DNA of 5,637 nt. It comes from an uncultured Collinsella sp. (GTDB lineage Bacteria > Actinomycetota > Coriobacteriia > Coriobacteriales > Coriobacteriaceae). Both the position numbers and the translations under genes were made by a program. Location of the stretch: contig URAD01000049.1 in assembly GCA_900545745.1 (NCBI GenBank), positions 1 to 5,637 of the forward strand, read 5' to 3'. Within the stretch, counting starts at the first letter, position 1; each line of letters starts with the position of its first letter. This document shows positions 1 through 5,558 of this stretch, one piece after another. The notes below the pieces were generated by a model, which saw only the letters and a program-made list of their open reading frames with translations, made no database searches and was not told the origin of the DNA.

Positions 1-48
1 CGCAACCAGTCGACGCTGCGCGCCGCCCAGGACGACAATTTGTCATTC

Positions 49-90
49 AAAAGGCAAGGCATGACCAAAAGGTCTATGCCTTGCCTTTTT
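49..90 (+). terminator. Intrinsic terminator of the upstream unit
   Basis: Positions 49-62 (AAAAGGCAAGGCAT) pair perfectly with 76-89. The stem continues as GACC (63-66) with GGTC (71-74), leaving one bulged T at 75 and an AAAA loop (67-70). That gives 18 base pairs ending in a run of five T (86-90), a classic Rho-independent terminator. The opposite strand also ends in TTTT, so it may work in both directions. It presumably ends a gene lying left of the window. Positions 1-48 contain no + strand stop codon in any frame, so I cannot tell whether they are the end of that gene or its 3' untranslated region. Confidence 0.88.
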
Positions 91-397
91 CATGCCAACT
101 TGTACGTCCTGGACGTCGCTCGCTGTCCGTCCTCTGCCTGCGGCGCTTTCCATTGTTGGTGCAGAGGGCGCTTTGCCTACTCTGGCGGGCTTTCGCTGGC
201 TTATGCTCAACCTGCGACGTTTCCATTATTGATACAAAGGCCAGGTTTGTTTGAACCAAAAAGGGGAAGTTGCGGTGGAATAGTTCCCGTTTGGCCGTCT
301 TGAGGGGTTAAACGGGAACTATTTCACCGCAACTTATCGATGGCGTGTTTGGTTGGTGCCTGTTGATGGTCTGGGTATCGGGGAGGGCGGGCTCCGT
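91..397. other. Non-coding spacer upstream of the DUF1846 gene
   Basis: No convincing gene is visible. A + strand reading frame stays open across 40-303, but it runs through the terminator and into the long palindrome and has no ribosome binding site or recognisable protein. A short minus-strand frame ending at 74 also lacks support. A weak 10-bp stem pairs 128-137 with 161-170 (one G-U pair), and the 8-mer GGCGCTTT occurs twice (142-149 and 167-174). The only strong signal is the inverted repeat at 267-335, listed separately. Confidence 0.6.
267..335. repeat. Long near-perfect inverted repeat (26-bp arms)
   Basis: The left arm 267-292 begins AAGTTGCGGTGG and the right arm 310-335 ends CACCGCAACTT. 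The arms are reverse complements over 26 bases with a single difference, which is a G-U pair in RNA. Two further G-U and two G-C pairs extend the stem inward (293-296 with 306-309), leaving a 9-base loop (297-305). No T-run follows the right arm, so it is not a canonical intrinsic terminator for + strand transcription. It lies about 60 bp upstream of the DUF1846 promoter. It could be a small non-autonomous mobile element (REP- or MITE-like), an RNA processing hairpin, or a large operator. I favour a dispersed palindromic repeat, as inference only. Confidence 0.9.
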
Positions 398-403
398 TAT
401 AAT
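397..403 (+). promoter_or_regulatory. Probable sigma-A -10 box for the DUF1846 gene
   Basis: A perfect TATAAT stands at 398-403, preceded by a further T. No good -35 hexamer is visible at the usual 16-18 bp distance: the sequence there is GTATCG at 375-380. The G-rich tract 381-391 fills the spacer. Transcription would start near 410, leaving a leader of about 33 nt before the preferred start codon at 443. Confidence 0.65.
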
Positions 404-431
404 CGCCTAGAACATTAAATGGAAACGGGAC

Positions 432-436
432 GGGAG
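432..436 (+). promoter_or_regulatory. Ribosome binding site choosing the ATG at 443
   Basis: GGGAG lies 6 nt upstream of the ATG at 443. The in-frame ATG at 419 has no Shine-Dalgarno sequence and would sit almost at the predicted transcript 5' end. The site therefore favours the shorter protein, whose start (MRQGFDNAKY) also resembles the N-termini of DUF1846 proteins. Confidence 0.75.
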
Positions 437-442
437 CCATAC

Positions 443-1924
443 ATGCGCCAGGGTTTCGACAACGCGAAGTATATCGAGCTGCAGGCTGCTCACATTAAGG
501 AGCGCATCTCGCAGTTTGGTGGCAAGCTCTATTTGGAGTTTGGCGGCAAGCTGTTTGATGACTATCACGCGAGCCGCGTACTGCCGGGTTTTGAGCCGGA
601 CAGTAAGTTTCGCATGCTCAAGAGCATCGCCGACGATGTCGAGGTTATCATCGCGATCAACGCGAACCACATCGAGAAAAACAAGGCTCGTGGTGACCTC
701 GGCATTACCTATGACGAGGATGTGCTGCGCCTGGTTGACCTGTTCCGCGGCAACGGCTTTGCCGTCGCGGCTGTGGTCATCACCCAGTACGCCGGCCAGC
801 CCGCTGCCGATGTGTTCCGCAACCGCCTGAACGCGCTCGGTATTCCCGCCAAGCTGCACTATCCCATCGAGGGGTATCCGCACGACGTCGACCTGATCGT
901 GTCCGACGATGGCTACGGCAAGAACGAGTTTGTCGAGACCACGCGTCCGCTCGTTGTCGTGACGGCACCCGGCCCCGGCTCGGGCAAGCTCGCCACTTGC
1001 CTCTCGCAGCTGTATCACGAGCATAAGCACGGTACCGCCGCCGGCTATGCCAAGTTCGAGACCTTCCCGGTCTGGAATCTTCCTCTGACGCATCCGGTCA
1101 ATATTGCCTACGAGGCCGCCACGGCTGACCTCGACGACGCCAATATCATCGATTCGTTCCACCTTGAGGCCTACAACAAGACCACGGTCAACTACAACCG
1201 CGACGTCGAGGCCTTCCCGGTAGTCCGTGCTCTGATGGAAAAGATCCTGGGCAAGAGCCCCTACCAGAGTCCTACGGACATGGGCGTCAATATGGTCGGC
1301 TTTGCCATCACCGATGACGATGCCTGCCGCGACGCTTCCAAGATGGAGATCGTCCGCCGCTACTTTACCGCGGTCGAAAATGTGCGCCGTACCGGCGTGG
1401 GTGATGAGCAAGTCGACCGTCTCAAGATCATTATGAAGAAGGCTGGTATCGACAAGAATTACTCGCCGGCACGCTCGGCCGCCCTTACCAGGGAGCAGCT
1501 GACGGGTGGCCCCGTAGGCGCCATGGTCATGCCCGATGGCTCCGTGGTGACCGGCAAGACTTCCACGCGCCTGGGCGCCGCGAGCTCGCTCATCATGAAT
1601 GCACTTAAGCATGTCTCGGGCGTTGACCTTGAGCTCGAGGTCATTAGTGATGAGGCGATCGAGCCTATCAGCAAGCTCAAGACGCATTTCCTGGGTAGCA
1701 AGAACCCGCGCCTGCACACTGACGAGACGCTTATGGCGCTCTCGATCACCTCGGCAACGAGCGAGACGGCGGCCCGCGTCCTTTCGGGCCTGGAGCAGCT
1801 GCGCGGCTGCGATGCCTTCTTTAGCGTAATCATCTCGCCGACGGACGAGACGGTGTTGCGCAAGCTGGGCATCAACGTGTGCTGTGAGCCCAAGTTCGAG
1901 CGCCGTGGTTTCTTCCACCGCTAA
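443..1924 (+). CDS. DUF1846 (UPF0371) family protein
   Basis: This 493-residue protein belongs to the DUF1846/UPF0371 family, recognised by recall of family sequences across its full length. Conserved stretches include KLYLEFGGKL (28-37), KARGDLGITYDEDVLRL (81-97), ITQYAGQPAADVFRN (113-127), VVTAPGPGSGKLATC (172-186), YAKFETFPVWNLPL (202-215), PTDMGVNMVGFAITDD (277-292) and LGSKNPRLHTDE (417-428). Its length is typical of the family, so it appears intact. No signal peptide or membrane segment is visible, so it should be cytosolic. The biochemical function is not established as far as I know. GPGSGK (177-182) resembles a nucleotide-binding P-loop and suggests a phosphate-binding site, but that is inference. 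I chose the ATG at 443 for its Shine-Dalgarno site; starting at 419 would add 8 residues. The gene has its own promoter and terminator, so it is probably monocistronic and its neighbours give no clue to its role. Confidence 0.93.
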   Translation: MRQGFDNAKYIELQAAHIKERISQFGGKLYLEFGGKLFDDYHASRVLPGFEPDSKFRMLKSIADDVEVIIAINANHIEKNKARGDLGITYDEDVLRLVDLFRGNGFAVAAVVITQYAGQPAADVFRNRLNALGIPAKLHYPIEGYPHDVDLIVSDDGYGKNEFVETTRPLVVVTAPGPGSGKLATCLSQLYHEHKHGTAAGYAKFETFPVWNLPLTHPVNIAYEAATADLDDANIIDSFHLEAYNKTTVNYNRDVEAFPVVRALMEKILGKSPYQSPTDMGVNMVGFAITDDDACRDASKMEIVRRYFTAVENVRRTGVGDEQVDRLKIIMKKAGIDKNYSPARSAALTREQLTGGPVGAMVMPDGSVVTGKTSTRLGAASSLIMNALKHVSGVDLELEVISDEAIEPISKLKTHFLGSKNPRLHTDETLMALSITSATSETAARVLSGLEQLRGCDAFFSVIISPTDETVLRKLGINVCCEPKFERRGFFHR

Positions 1925-1943
1925 GCCTGGATAAATTGGTCTG

Positions 1944-1984
1944 AAAGGGGCACATCGGGTATGCATTCGATGCGCCCCTTTATC
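1944..1984 (+). terminator. Hairpin terminator after the DUF1846 gene
   Basis: AAAGGGGC (1944-1951) pairs with GCCCCTTT (1974-1981). After one A/C mismatch the stem continues with eight more pairs (1953-1960 with 1965-1972, two of them G-U) around a 4-base loop. It begins 19 nt after the stop codon. The T-run is short (1979-1981, then ATC), so termination may be less efficient than at the other terminators here. The A-run on the left makes it plausible in both directions. Confidence 0.75.
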
Positions 1985-2045
1985 AACAAAGCTACCGTTT
2001 AACCTAAAATTAGCCCGTTTACCTGCCTATAAGTGATTTGGGCGG

Positions 2046-2053
2046 TATACAAT
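2046..2053 (+). promoter_or_regulatory. Possible -10 region for the winged-helix gene
   Basis: TATACAAT contains two overlapping -10 candidates, TATACA (2046-2051) and TACAAT (2048-2053). No convincing -35 box lies 16-18 bp upstream; the nearest similar hexamer, TTTACC at 2018-2023, is too far away (22-24 bp). A related GTATTACAAT sequence precedes pyrG at 2625-2634. Two similar words, CGTTTAACC (1996-2004) and CGTTTACC (2016-2023), lie upstream 20 bp apart and could be regulator contacts. The promoter call is weak. Confidence 0.4.
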
Positions 2054-2075
2054 AACCCTAATTGTTTCATCCTTT

Positions 2076-2153
2076 TGCGGGGATGCCGCATGATGGATGT
2101 TGCCGGCCATCATGGGGTGTGCCGGTCGCGCACGGTGCAGGTGATGCCCGTGC
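2076..2153 (+). promoter_or_regulatory. Structured 5' leader of the winged-helix gene
   Basis: Three local stem-loops can be drawn between the candidate promoter and the ribosome binding site. The first is TGCGG/CCGCA (2076-2080 with 2086-2090). The second is CATGATGG/CCATCATG (2089-2096 with 2107-2114), a perfect 8-bp stem. The third is GCACGG-GCA/TGC-CCGTGC (2130-2139 with 2145-2153) with one bulged T. The first two share bases 2089-2090, so they compete at their junction. I recognise no known riboswitch family. The structures may simply reflect GC-rich sequence. Confidence 0.4.
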
Positions 2154-2160
2154 TCGGTTT

Positions 2161-2167
2161 GAGGAGG
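2161..2167 (+). promoter_or_regulatory. Strong ribosome binding site for the winged-helix gene
   Basis: GAGGAGG lies 5 nt upstream of the ATG at 2173. It decides the start against an in-frame TTG at 2062, which would add 37 residues that look like translated leader and has no comparable site. Confidence 0.85.
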
Positions 2168-2172
2168 CTGCC

Positions 2173-2511
2173 ATGGCTGGCAAGGGTCGTGCGAGTGTCA
2201 ACGATATGAAGCGCGTCGAGGTGCAGGTGCTGATGGAGATCGCACAGCAGTCCGAAGACAACGGCGGATTTTATGGCTTTTCGCGAAAGACGCTTGCCGA
2301 GCGTGTGGGGGTGTCTCCGTATCGCGCCCGCGCGGCAATTGAACGCTTGGAATCCGAAGACATCATTGAGGTCGTCTCGCGCTACAGCGACGACGGCGGC
2401 CAGCTCGCAAATGGTATTTGTCTCACGGAGCGTGGCGAATGGTATCTAGAGGGCATCCGTGCCGGCATACTCGTGCAGGACTTGATCAAGGACGAAGTCG
2501 CCGATCGATAA
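2173..2511 (+). CDS. Small winged-helix DNA-binding protein
   Basis: This is a 112-residue protein with a winged helix-turn-helix pattern. A first helix (about 11-27) leads to a segment FSRKTLAERVGVSPYRARAA (36-55) in which GVS is the turn and 48-60 would be the recognition helix. ESEDIIEVV (60-68) follows, and then a probable beta wing (69-86) containing YSDDGG. The C-terminal helix from about 86 (ERGEWYLEGIRAGILVQDLI) may serve dimerisation. The overall plan resembles GntR/MarR-like or phage-type winged helices, but I cannot name a family. No sensor domain or cysteine cluster for metal or redox sensing is visible (its single cysteine is Cys83). It sits alone between two terminators, so it is probably its own transcription unit and a transcriptional regulator with unknown targets. 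Autoregulation is plausible given the long leader but is not shown. Confidence 0.8.
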   Translation: MAGKGRASVNDMKRVEVQVLMEIAQQSEDNGGFYGFSRKTLAERVGVSPYRARAAIERLESEDIIEVVSRYSDDGGQLANGICLTERGEWYLEGIRAGILVQDLIKDEVADR

Positions 2512-2535
2512 CGGCGCGCATTCATAGTGGAAACG

Positions 2536-2569
2536 ACGCCGCCTGGGCAACCGGACGGCGTTTTGTTTC
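2536..2569 (+). terminator. Intrinsic terminator after the winged-helix gene
   Basis: ACGCCG (2536-2541) pairs with CGGCGT (2556-2561). CC (2542-2543) adds two pairs with GG (2553-2554) across a bulged A, closing a 9-base loop. TTTTGTTT (2561-2568) follows directly. It lies about 25 nt after the stop codon and separates this gene from pyrG. Confidence 0.8.
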
Positions 2570-2602
2570 GAGATGGAGAAATGCGATTGCGCGTAAGAAA
2601 AA

Positions 2603-2634
2603 TTGCGTGCGGCGCGCGTCGCGAGTATTACAAT
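2603..2634 (+). promoter_or_regulatory. Probable promoter of the pyrG-xerD unit
   Basis: TTGCGT (2603-2608) is followed after 17 bp by TATTAC (2626-2631). The overlapping TACAAT (2629-2634) is a better -10 but at a 20-bp spacing. Transcription would begin near 2640, giving a leader of about 50 nt. It lies just downstream of the preceding terminator, consistent with an independent unit. Confidence 0.55.
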
Positions 2635-2639
2635 GAAGA

Positions 2640-2680
2640 CCCGTAAGATGTGTATGGACAACTTCTACGGGAAGCGCAGG
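2640..2680 (+). promoter_or_regulatory. pyrG leader hairpin and ribosome binding site
   Basis: CCCGTA (2640-2645) pairs with TACGGG (2666-2671), extended by two pairs across a bulged A. This would form close to the 5' end of the transcript. A Shine-Dalgarno-like AGG (in GCAGG) ends at 2680, 9 nt before the ATG at 2690. No T-run follows the hairpin, so it is not an attenuator terminator as drawn. It might stabilise the mRNA or affect initiation; function is unknown. Confidence 0.4.
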
Positions 2681-2689
2681 TAACTCAAT

Positions 2690-4351
2690 ATGACCAAGCA
2701 TGTGTTCGTGACCGGCGGCGTGGTTTCGTCTCTGGGCAAGGGTATTACCGCGGCCTCGCTGGGCCGTCTGCTCAAGTCGCGCGGGTACAAGGTGACGATG
2801 CAAAAGGCCGACCCGTATCTGAACGTCGACCCCGGCACCATGAGCCCGTTCCAGCATGGCGAGGTCTTTGTGACCGAGGACGGCTACGAGTCCGATCTGG
2901 ACCTGGGCCACTACGAGCGCTTTATTGACGAGAACCTGACCCGCGATTCCAACTTTACGACTGGTGCCATCTATAAGAGCCTGATCGCCCGTGAACGTCG
3001 CGGTGACTTTTTGGGCGGCACCGTGCAGGTGATTCCGCACGTCACGAACGCCATTAAGGATAAGTTCCGTCGTATTGAGGAGCAGACCGGCTCCGACGTG
3101 GTCATCACTGAGTTGGGCGGCACCATCGGCGACATCGAGTCGCAGCCGTTTGTCGAGGCCATCCGTCAGTATCGCAAGGAGGCCGGCCCCGAGAACGTCT
3201 GCTACATCCACGTTTCGCTCGTTCCCTATATCGCCGCCGCCCACGAGGTCAAGACCAAACCGACGCAGCACTCCGTCAAGGAGCTCCGCAGCTTTGGTAT
3301 CCAGCCCGATATTATCGTCCTGCGCTCCGATCACCATATCGACGACGCCATCCGCGGCAAGATTGCAAGCTTCTGCGACGTCGACACCGACTGTGTCTTT
3401 ACCAACGAGGACTGCGCGAGCATCTACGATGTTCCGCAGCTGCTCGCCGAGCAGGACTTTGACCTGCGCATTTGCGAGCGTCTGGGTCTTGACCCGCGTG
3501 AGCGCGACATGAGTCAGTGGAACGAGTTCCTGCGCAAGCAGAACCATGCCAACCAGCACGCCGACAAGGTGAAGATCGCCGTCGTGGGCAAGTATACGCA
3601 GCTGCCCGATGCCTACCTGTCGGTTATCGAGGCCCTGCACCACGCGGGTGTGTTCTACGATCGCCACGTTGACGTGCAGCTGGTCGATGGCGAGAGCCTC
3701 GATGAGCAGAACGTCTCCGAGGTCCTGGGTGACGCCTCGGGCATCTTGGTCCCTGGCGGCTTTGGCAAGCGCGCCCTGGAGGGCAAGATCCTCGCGGCCG
3801 AGTTCGCCCGCGAGCACAAGATTCCGTATCTGGGCATTTGCCTGGGTATGCAGGTGGCCGTGTGCGAATTTGCCCGCAACGTGGTCGGCCTTGCCAGCGC
3901 CAGCTCTTCCGAGTTCGATCCGGATGGCCCGTATAGTGTCATCGACTTGATGAGCTCGCAGGAGGACGTGACCGAGAAGGGCGGCACCATGCGTCTGGGC
4001 GCCTATCCGTGCAAGCTTGCCGCCGATACCCTCGCGCGCGAGGCATATGGCGAGGAGCTCGTCTACGAGCGTCACCGTCACCGCTTTGAGTTCAACAACG
4101 CCTTCCGTGACCAGCTCGAGGGCGCTGGTCTGGTTATCTCGGGTCTTTCGCCCGACGAGCGCCTGGTCGAGATGGTCGAGCTGCCGCGCGACGTGCATCC
4201 GTGGTATGTGGCAACCCAGGCTCATCCCGAGTTCAAGAGCCGCCCGACCAACCCGCAGCCGCTGTTCCGCGAGTTCGTGCGCGCCTCGATCGGCCAGCAT
4301 GAGGGCGTCGATCGCTTGCAGGTGACGCCCAAGAACCTCGCTACGGACTAA
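2690..4351 (+). CDS. pyrG: CTP synthase (glutamine hydrolysing)
   Basis: CTP synthase makes CTP from UTP, ATP and glutamine, the last step of pyrimidine nucleotide synthesis, in the cytosol. The protein has 553 residues, normal for the family and intact. The N-terminal synthetase domain (about 1-267) opens with VFVTGGVVSSLGKGITAASL (5-24), whose P-loop-like segment includes Lys17. It continues with KADPYLNVDPGTMSPFQHGE (39-58), DLGHYERF (71-78) and ELGGTIGDIESQPF (141-154); Asp71 and Glu141 fit the Mg-binding positions. The class I glutamine amidotransferase domain (about 293-540) has the oxyanion loop PGGFG (355-359), nucleophile Cys384 in GICLGMQ (382-388), and His512/Glu514 in AHPEF. All catalytic residues are present. 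The ATG at 2690 gives the standard N-terminus MTKHVFVTGG. The gene is followed after 2 nt by a tyrosine recombinase gene with which it is probably co-transcribed. I saw no sign of the CTP-sensing leader attenuation known for some Gram-positive pyrG genes. Confidence 0.98.
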   Translation: MTKHVFVTGGVVSSLGKGITAASLGRLLKSRGYKVTMQKADPYLNVDPGTMSPFQHGEVFVTEDGYESDLDLGHYERFIDENLTRDSNFTTGAIYKSLIARERRGDFLGGTVQVIPHVTNAIKDKFRRIEEQTGSDVVITELGGTIGDIESQPFVEAIRQYRKEAGPENVCYIHVSLVPYIAAAHEVKTKPTQHSVKELRSFGIQPDIIVLRSDHHIDDAIRGKIASFCDVDTDCVFTNEDCASIYDVPQLLAEQDFDLRICERLGLDPRERDMSQWNEFLRKQNHANQHADKVKIAVVGKYTQLPDAYLSVIEALHHAGVFYDRHVDVQLVDGESLDEQNVSEVLGDASGILVPGGFGKRALEGKILAAEFAREHKIPYLGICLGMQVAVCEFARNVVGLASASSSEFDPDGPYSVIDLMSSQEDVTEKGGTMRLGAYPCKLAADTLAREAYGEELVYERHRHRFEFNNAFRDQLEGAGLVISGLSPDERLVEMVELPRDVHPWYVATQAHPEFKSRPTNPQPLFREFVRASIGQHEGVDRLQVTPKNLATD

Positions 4352-4353
4352 GG

Positions 4354-5295
4354 GTGCCGGCGAATAAGGAACATACCGAAGCTACTCCCTCGTCGCTCGC
4401 CGTGGCGGCGGGGGAGTATCTCGATTACCTCGCGGTCGAGCGGGGCTTGGCGCGCAACACGATTGCGGCCTATCGTCGTGACCTGACGACGTACTGCGCC
4501 TATCTGGAGCGGGCTGACGTTGCGTCTTTTGAAGAGGTGACCCGTCAGGTCGTGGAGGGCTTTGTTGCCGATCGCCGCGACGGAGGCTATTCCGACGCCT
4601 CGGTGGAGCGCGCGCTTGCTGCCGTGAAGGGCCTGCATGCCTTTTTGGTGCGCGATGGGGCCGTGGCCCAAAACCCGACGGCGGCGTTGCGCCTGCCCAA
4701 AAAGGCAGATCGCCTGCCGGAATACCTTTCGGTGGAGGACGTCTCGGCACTGCTCGATCAAGACTTTCCCGAGGGCGAGATGGGACTGCGCGATCACGCC
4801 ATCTTGGAAGTGCTTTACGGTTGCGGCTTGCGCGTGAGTGAGCTGGTTGGGCTCGATGTGGGCGATATCCATATCGATGACGGGTTTGTCCTGGTGCGCG
4901 GTAAGGGCTCCAAGGAGCGTCTGGCCCCGTTGGTGGGAAGCGCGGCTCGTGCCTTGGCACACTATATAGGTGACGGGCGCACGCTCCTGGCCGCCCATGC
5001 TCACGGGACGGAGACCTCGGCGGTCTTTTTAAATAAGAACGGACGTCGCCTGTCGCGCCAGGCCGTGCATGCGATATGCGAGCGGTATGGGCGCCAGGTG
5101 GGGCTGGTTGGGCTCCATCCCCACACCCTGCGCCACTCCTTTGCCACCCACATGCTCGCGGGCGGTGCCGACCTGCGTGTGCTGCAGGAGATTTTGGGCC
5201 ATGCCGATATTTCGACCACGCAGGTCTACACGCATGTCGACCGCACGCAACTGACCGAGGTCTATCTGGCGGCGCATCCGTTGGCACATCGCTAG
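4354..5295 (+). CDS. xerD: XerC/XerD-family site-specific tyrosine recombinase, probably XerD
   Basis: Xer recombinases act as a XerC/XerD pair at the dif site to resolve chromosome dimers before cell division. The protein has 313 residues, against about 295-305 in the family. An N-terminal core-binding domain (about 17-105, with GLARNTIAAYRRDL at 31-44) is followed by the catalytic domain. All six catalytic residues are visible: Arg160 (CGLRVSEL), Lys184 (RGKGSKER), His257 and Arg260 (HTLRHSFATHML), His283 (LGHADISTTQ) and nucleophile Tyr292 (VYTHVD). The GTG at 4354 lies 2 nt after the pyrG stop. The only purine-rich sequence, AAGGG, abuts it, so translation probably depends on ribosomes finishing pyrG. 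A GTG at 4402 would give 297 residues but has no binding site either. XerD is preferred over XerC from its link to pyrG (pyrG and xerD are also near neighbours in mycobacteria) and general similarity. A separate integrase role is unlikely, since no mobile element genes flank it. Confidence 0.9.
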   Translation: MPANKEHTEATPSSLAVAAGEYLDYLAVERGLARNTIAAYRRDLTTYCAYLERADVASFEEVTRQVVEGFVADRRDGGYSDASVERALAAVKGLHAFLVRDGAVAQNPTAALRLPKKADRLPEYLSVEDVSALLDQDFPEGEMGLRDHAILEVLYGCGLRVSELVGLDVGDIHIDDGFVLVRGKGSKERLAPLVGSAARALAHYIGDGRTLLAAHAHGTETSAVFLNKNGRRLSRQAVHAICERYGRQVGLVGLHPHTLRHSFATHMLAGGADLRVLQEILGHADISTTQVYTHVDRTQLTEVYLAAHPLAHR

Positions 5296-5329
5296 CACCT
5301 CGCTGACCTGCATATTTATAAATGTTAAA

Positions 5330-5398
5330 GGGGACGGGCCCCAGATTGCCGAGACGCACTTTTGCGCACATGGGCAATCTGGGGCCCGTCCCATTTTT
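5330..5398 (+). terminator. Strong terminator of the pyrG-xerD unit, possibly a dispersed palindrome
   Basis: Positions 5331-5350 (GGGACGGGCCCCAGATTGCC) and 5373-5392 are perfect 20-bp reverse complements. The 22-base loop can fold a further small hairpin (5355-5358 with 5363-5366). A five-T run follows at 5394-5398. It starts 35 nt after the xerD stop codon. The minus strand ends in CCCCTTTAAC, so weak activity in the other direction is possible. The long perfect stem is more than termination needs and may mark a repeated palindrome recruited as a terminator; that is inference. Confidence 0.88.
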
Positions 5399-5490
5399 CG
5401 CCAGACACCGACGCGTTGGTGGGCCGTGTGTACCGTGGGTGGGGGAGTTTGGGGGCGATGTGAACGGTGTGTAAAGGGACGTAAAAATCG

Positions 5491-5516
5491 CCTCAAGGTC
5501 AACTTGAAGGTTGAGG
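5491..5516. repeat. Nested inverted repeats, possible regulator site
   Basis: CCTCAA (5491-5496) and TTGAGG (5511-5516) are perfect reverse complements 14 bp apart. Inside them TCAAG (5493-5497) pairs with CTTGA (5503-5507), and TCAAC (5499-5503) with GTTGA (5510-5514). The CTCAAG/CTTGA arms recall operators of MerR-family activators, but no correctly placed -35 and -10 boxes are visible on either strand. No regulator can be assigned. Confidence 0.4.
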
Positions 5517-5558
5517 TTCGCGGGCGTGGTTCTACGGGTGGCATTCCGCCTTTGCTGC

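Noticed and set aside
74..259. Small basic minus-strand reading frame (TTG at 259 or ATG at 226)
   Set aside because: It has no ribosome binding site, ends inside the terminator stem, and has low-information Arg/Lys-rich content.
40..303. 87-codon + strand reading frame at the left edge
   Set aside because: It runs through the terminator hairpin and one arm of the long palindrome and has no ribosome binding site.
407..1966. 519-codon minus-strand reading frame opposite the DUF1846 gene
   Set aside because: It is a frame shadow produced by biased codon use; the + strand encodes a recognisable full-length family protein and the antisense product shows no family features.
2062..2172. N-terminal extension of the winged-helix protein from TTG 2062
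   Set aside because: It uses a weak start with no Shine-Dalgarno, while GAGGAGG is ideally placed for the ATG at 2173; the extension reads like leader RNA.
2090..2209. 39-codon upstream reading frame starting ATGATG in the winged-helix leader
   Set aside because: It overlaps the next gene in another frame, its only binding site is a GGGG run buried in a stem-loop, and it has no runs of a single amino acid codon as in leader-peptide attenuators.
2640..2689. CTP-sensing reiterative-transcription attenuator for pyrG
   Set aside because: The known Gram-positive mechanism needs a transcript starting with GGG and a downstream terminator with a T-run. The predicted start is not G-rich and the leader hairpin has no T-run.
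2522..4300. 592-codon minus-strand reading frame opposite pyrG
   Set aside because: It mirrors pyrG codon bias, crosses the upstream terminator and promoter region, and has no recognisable protein content.
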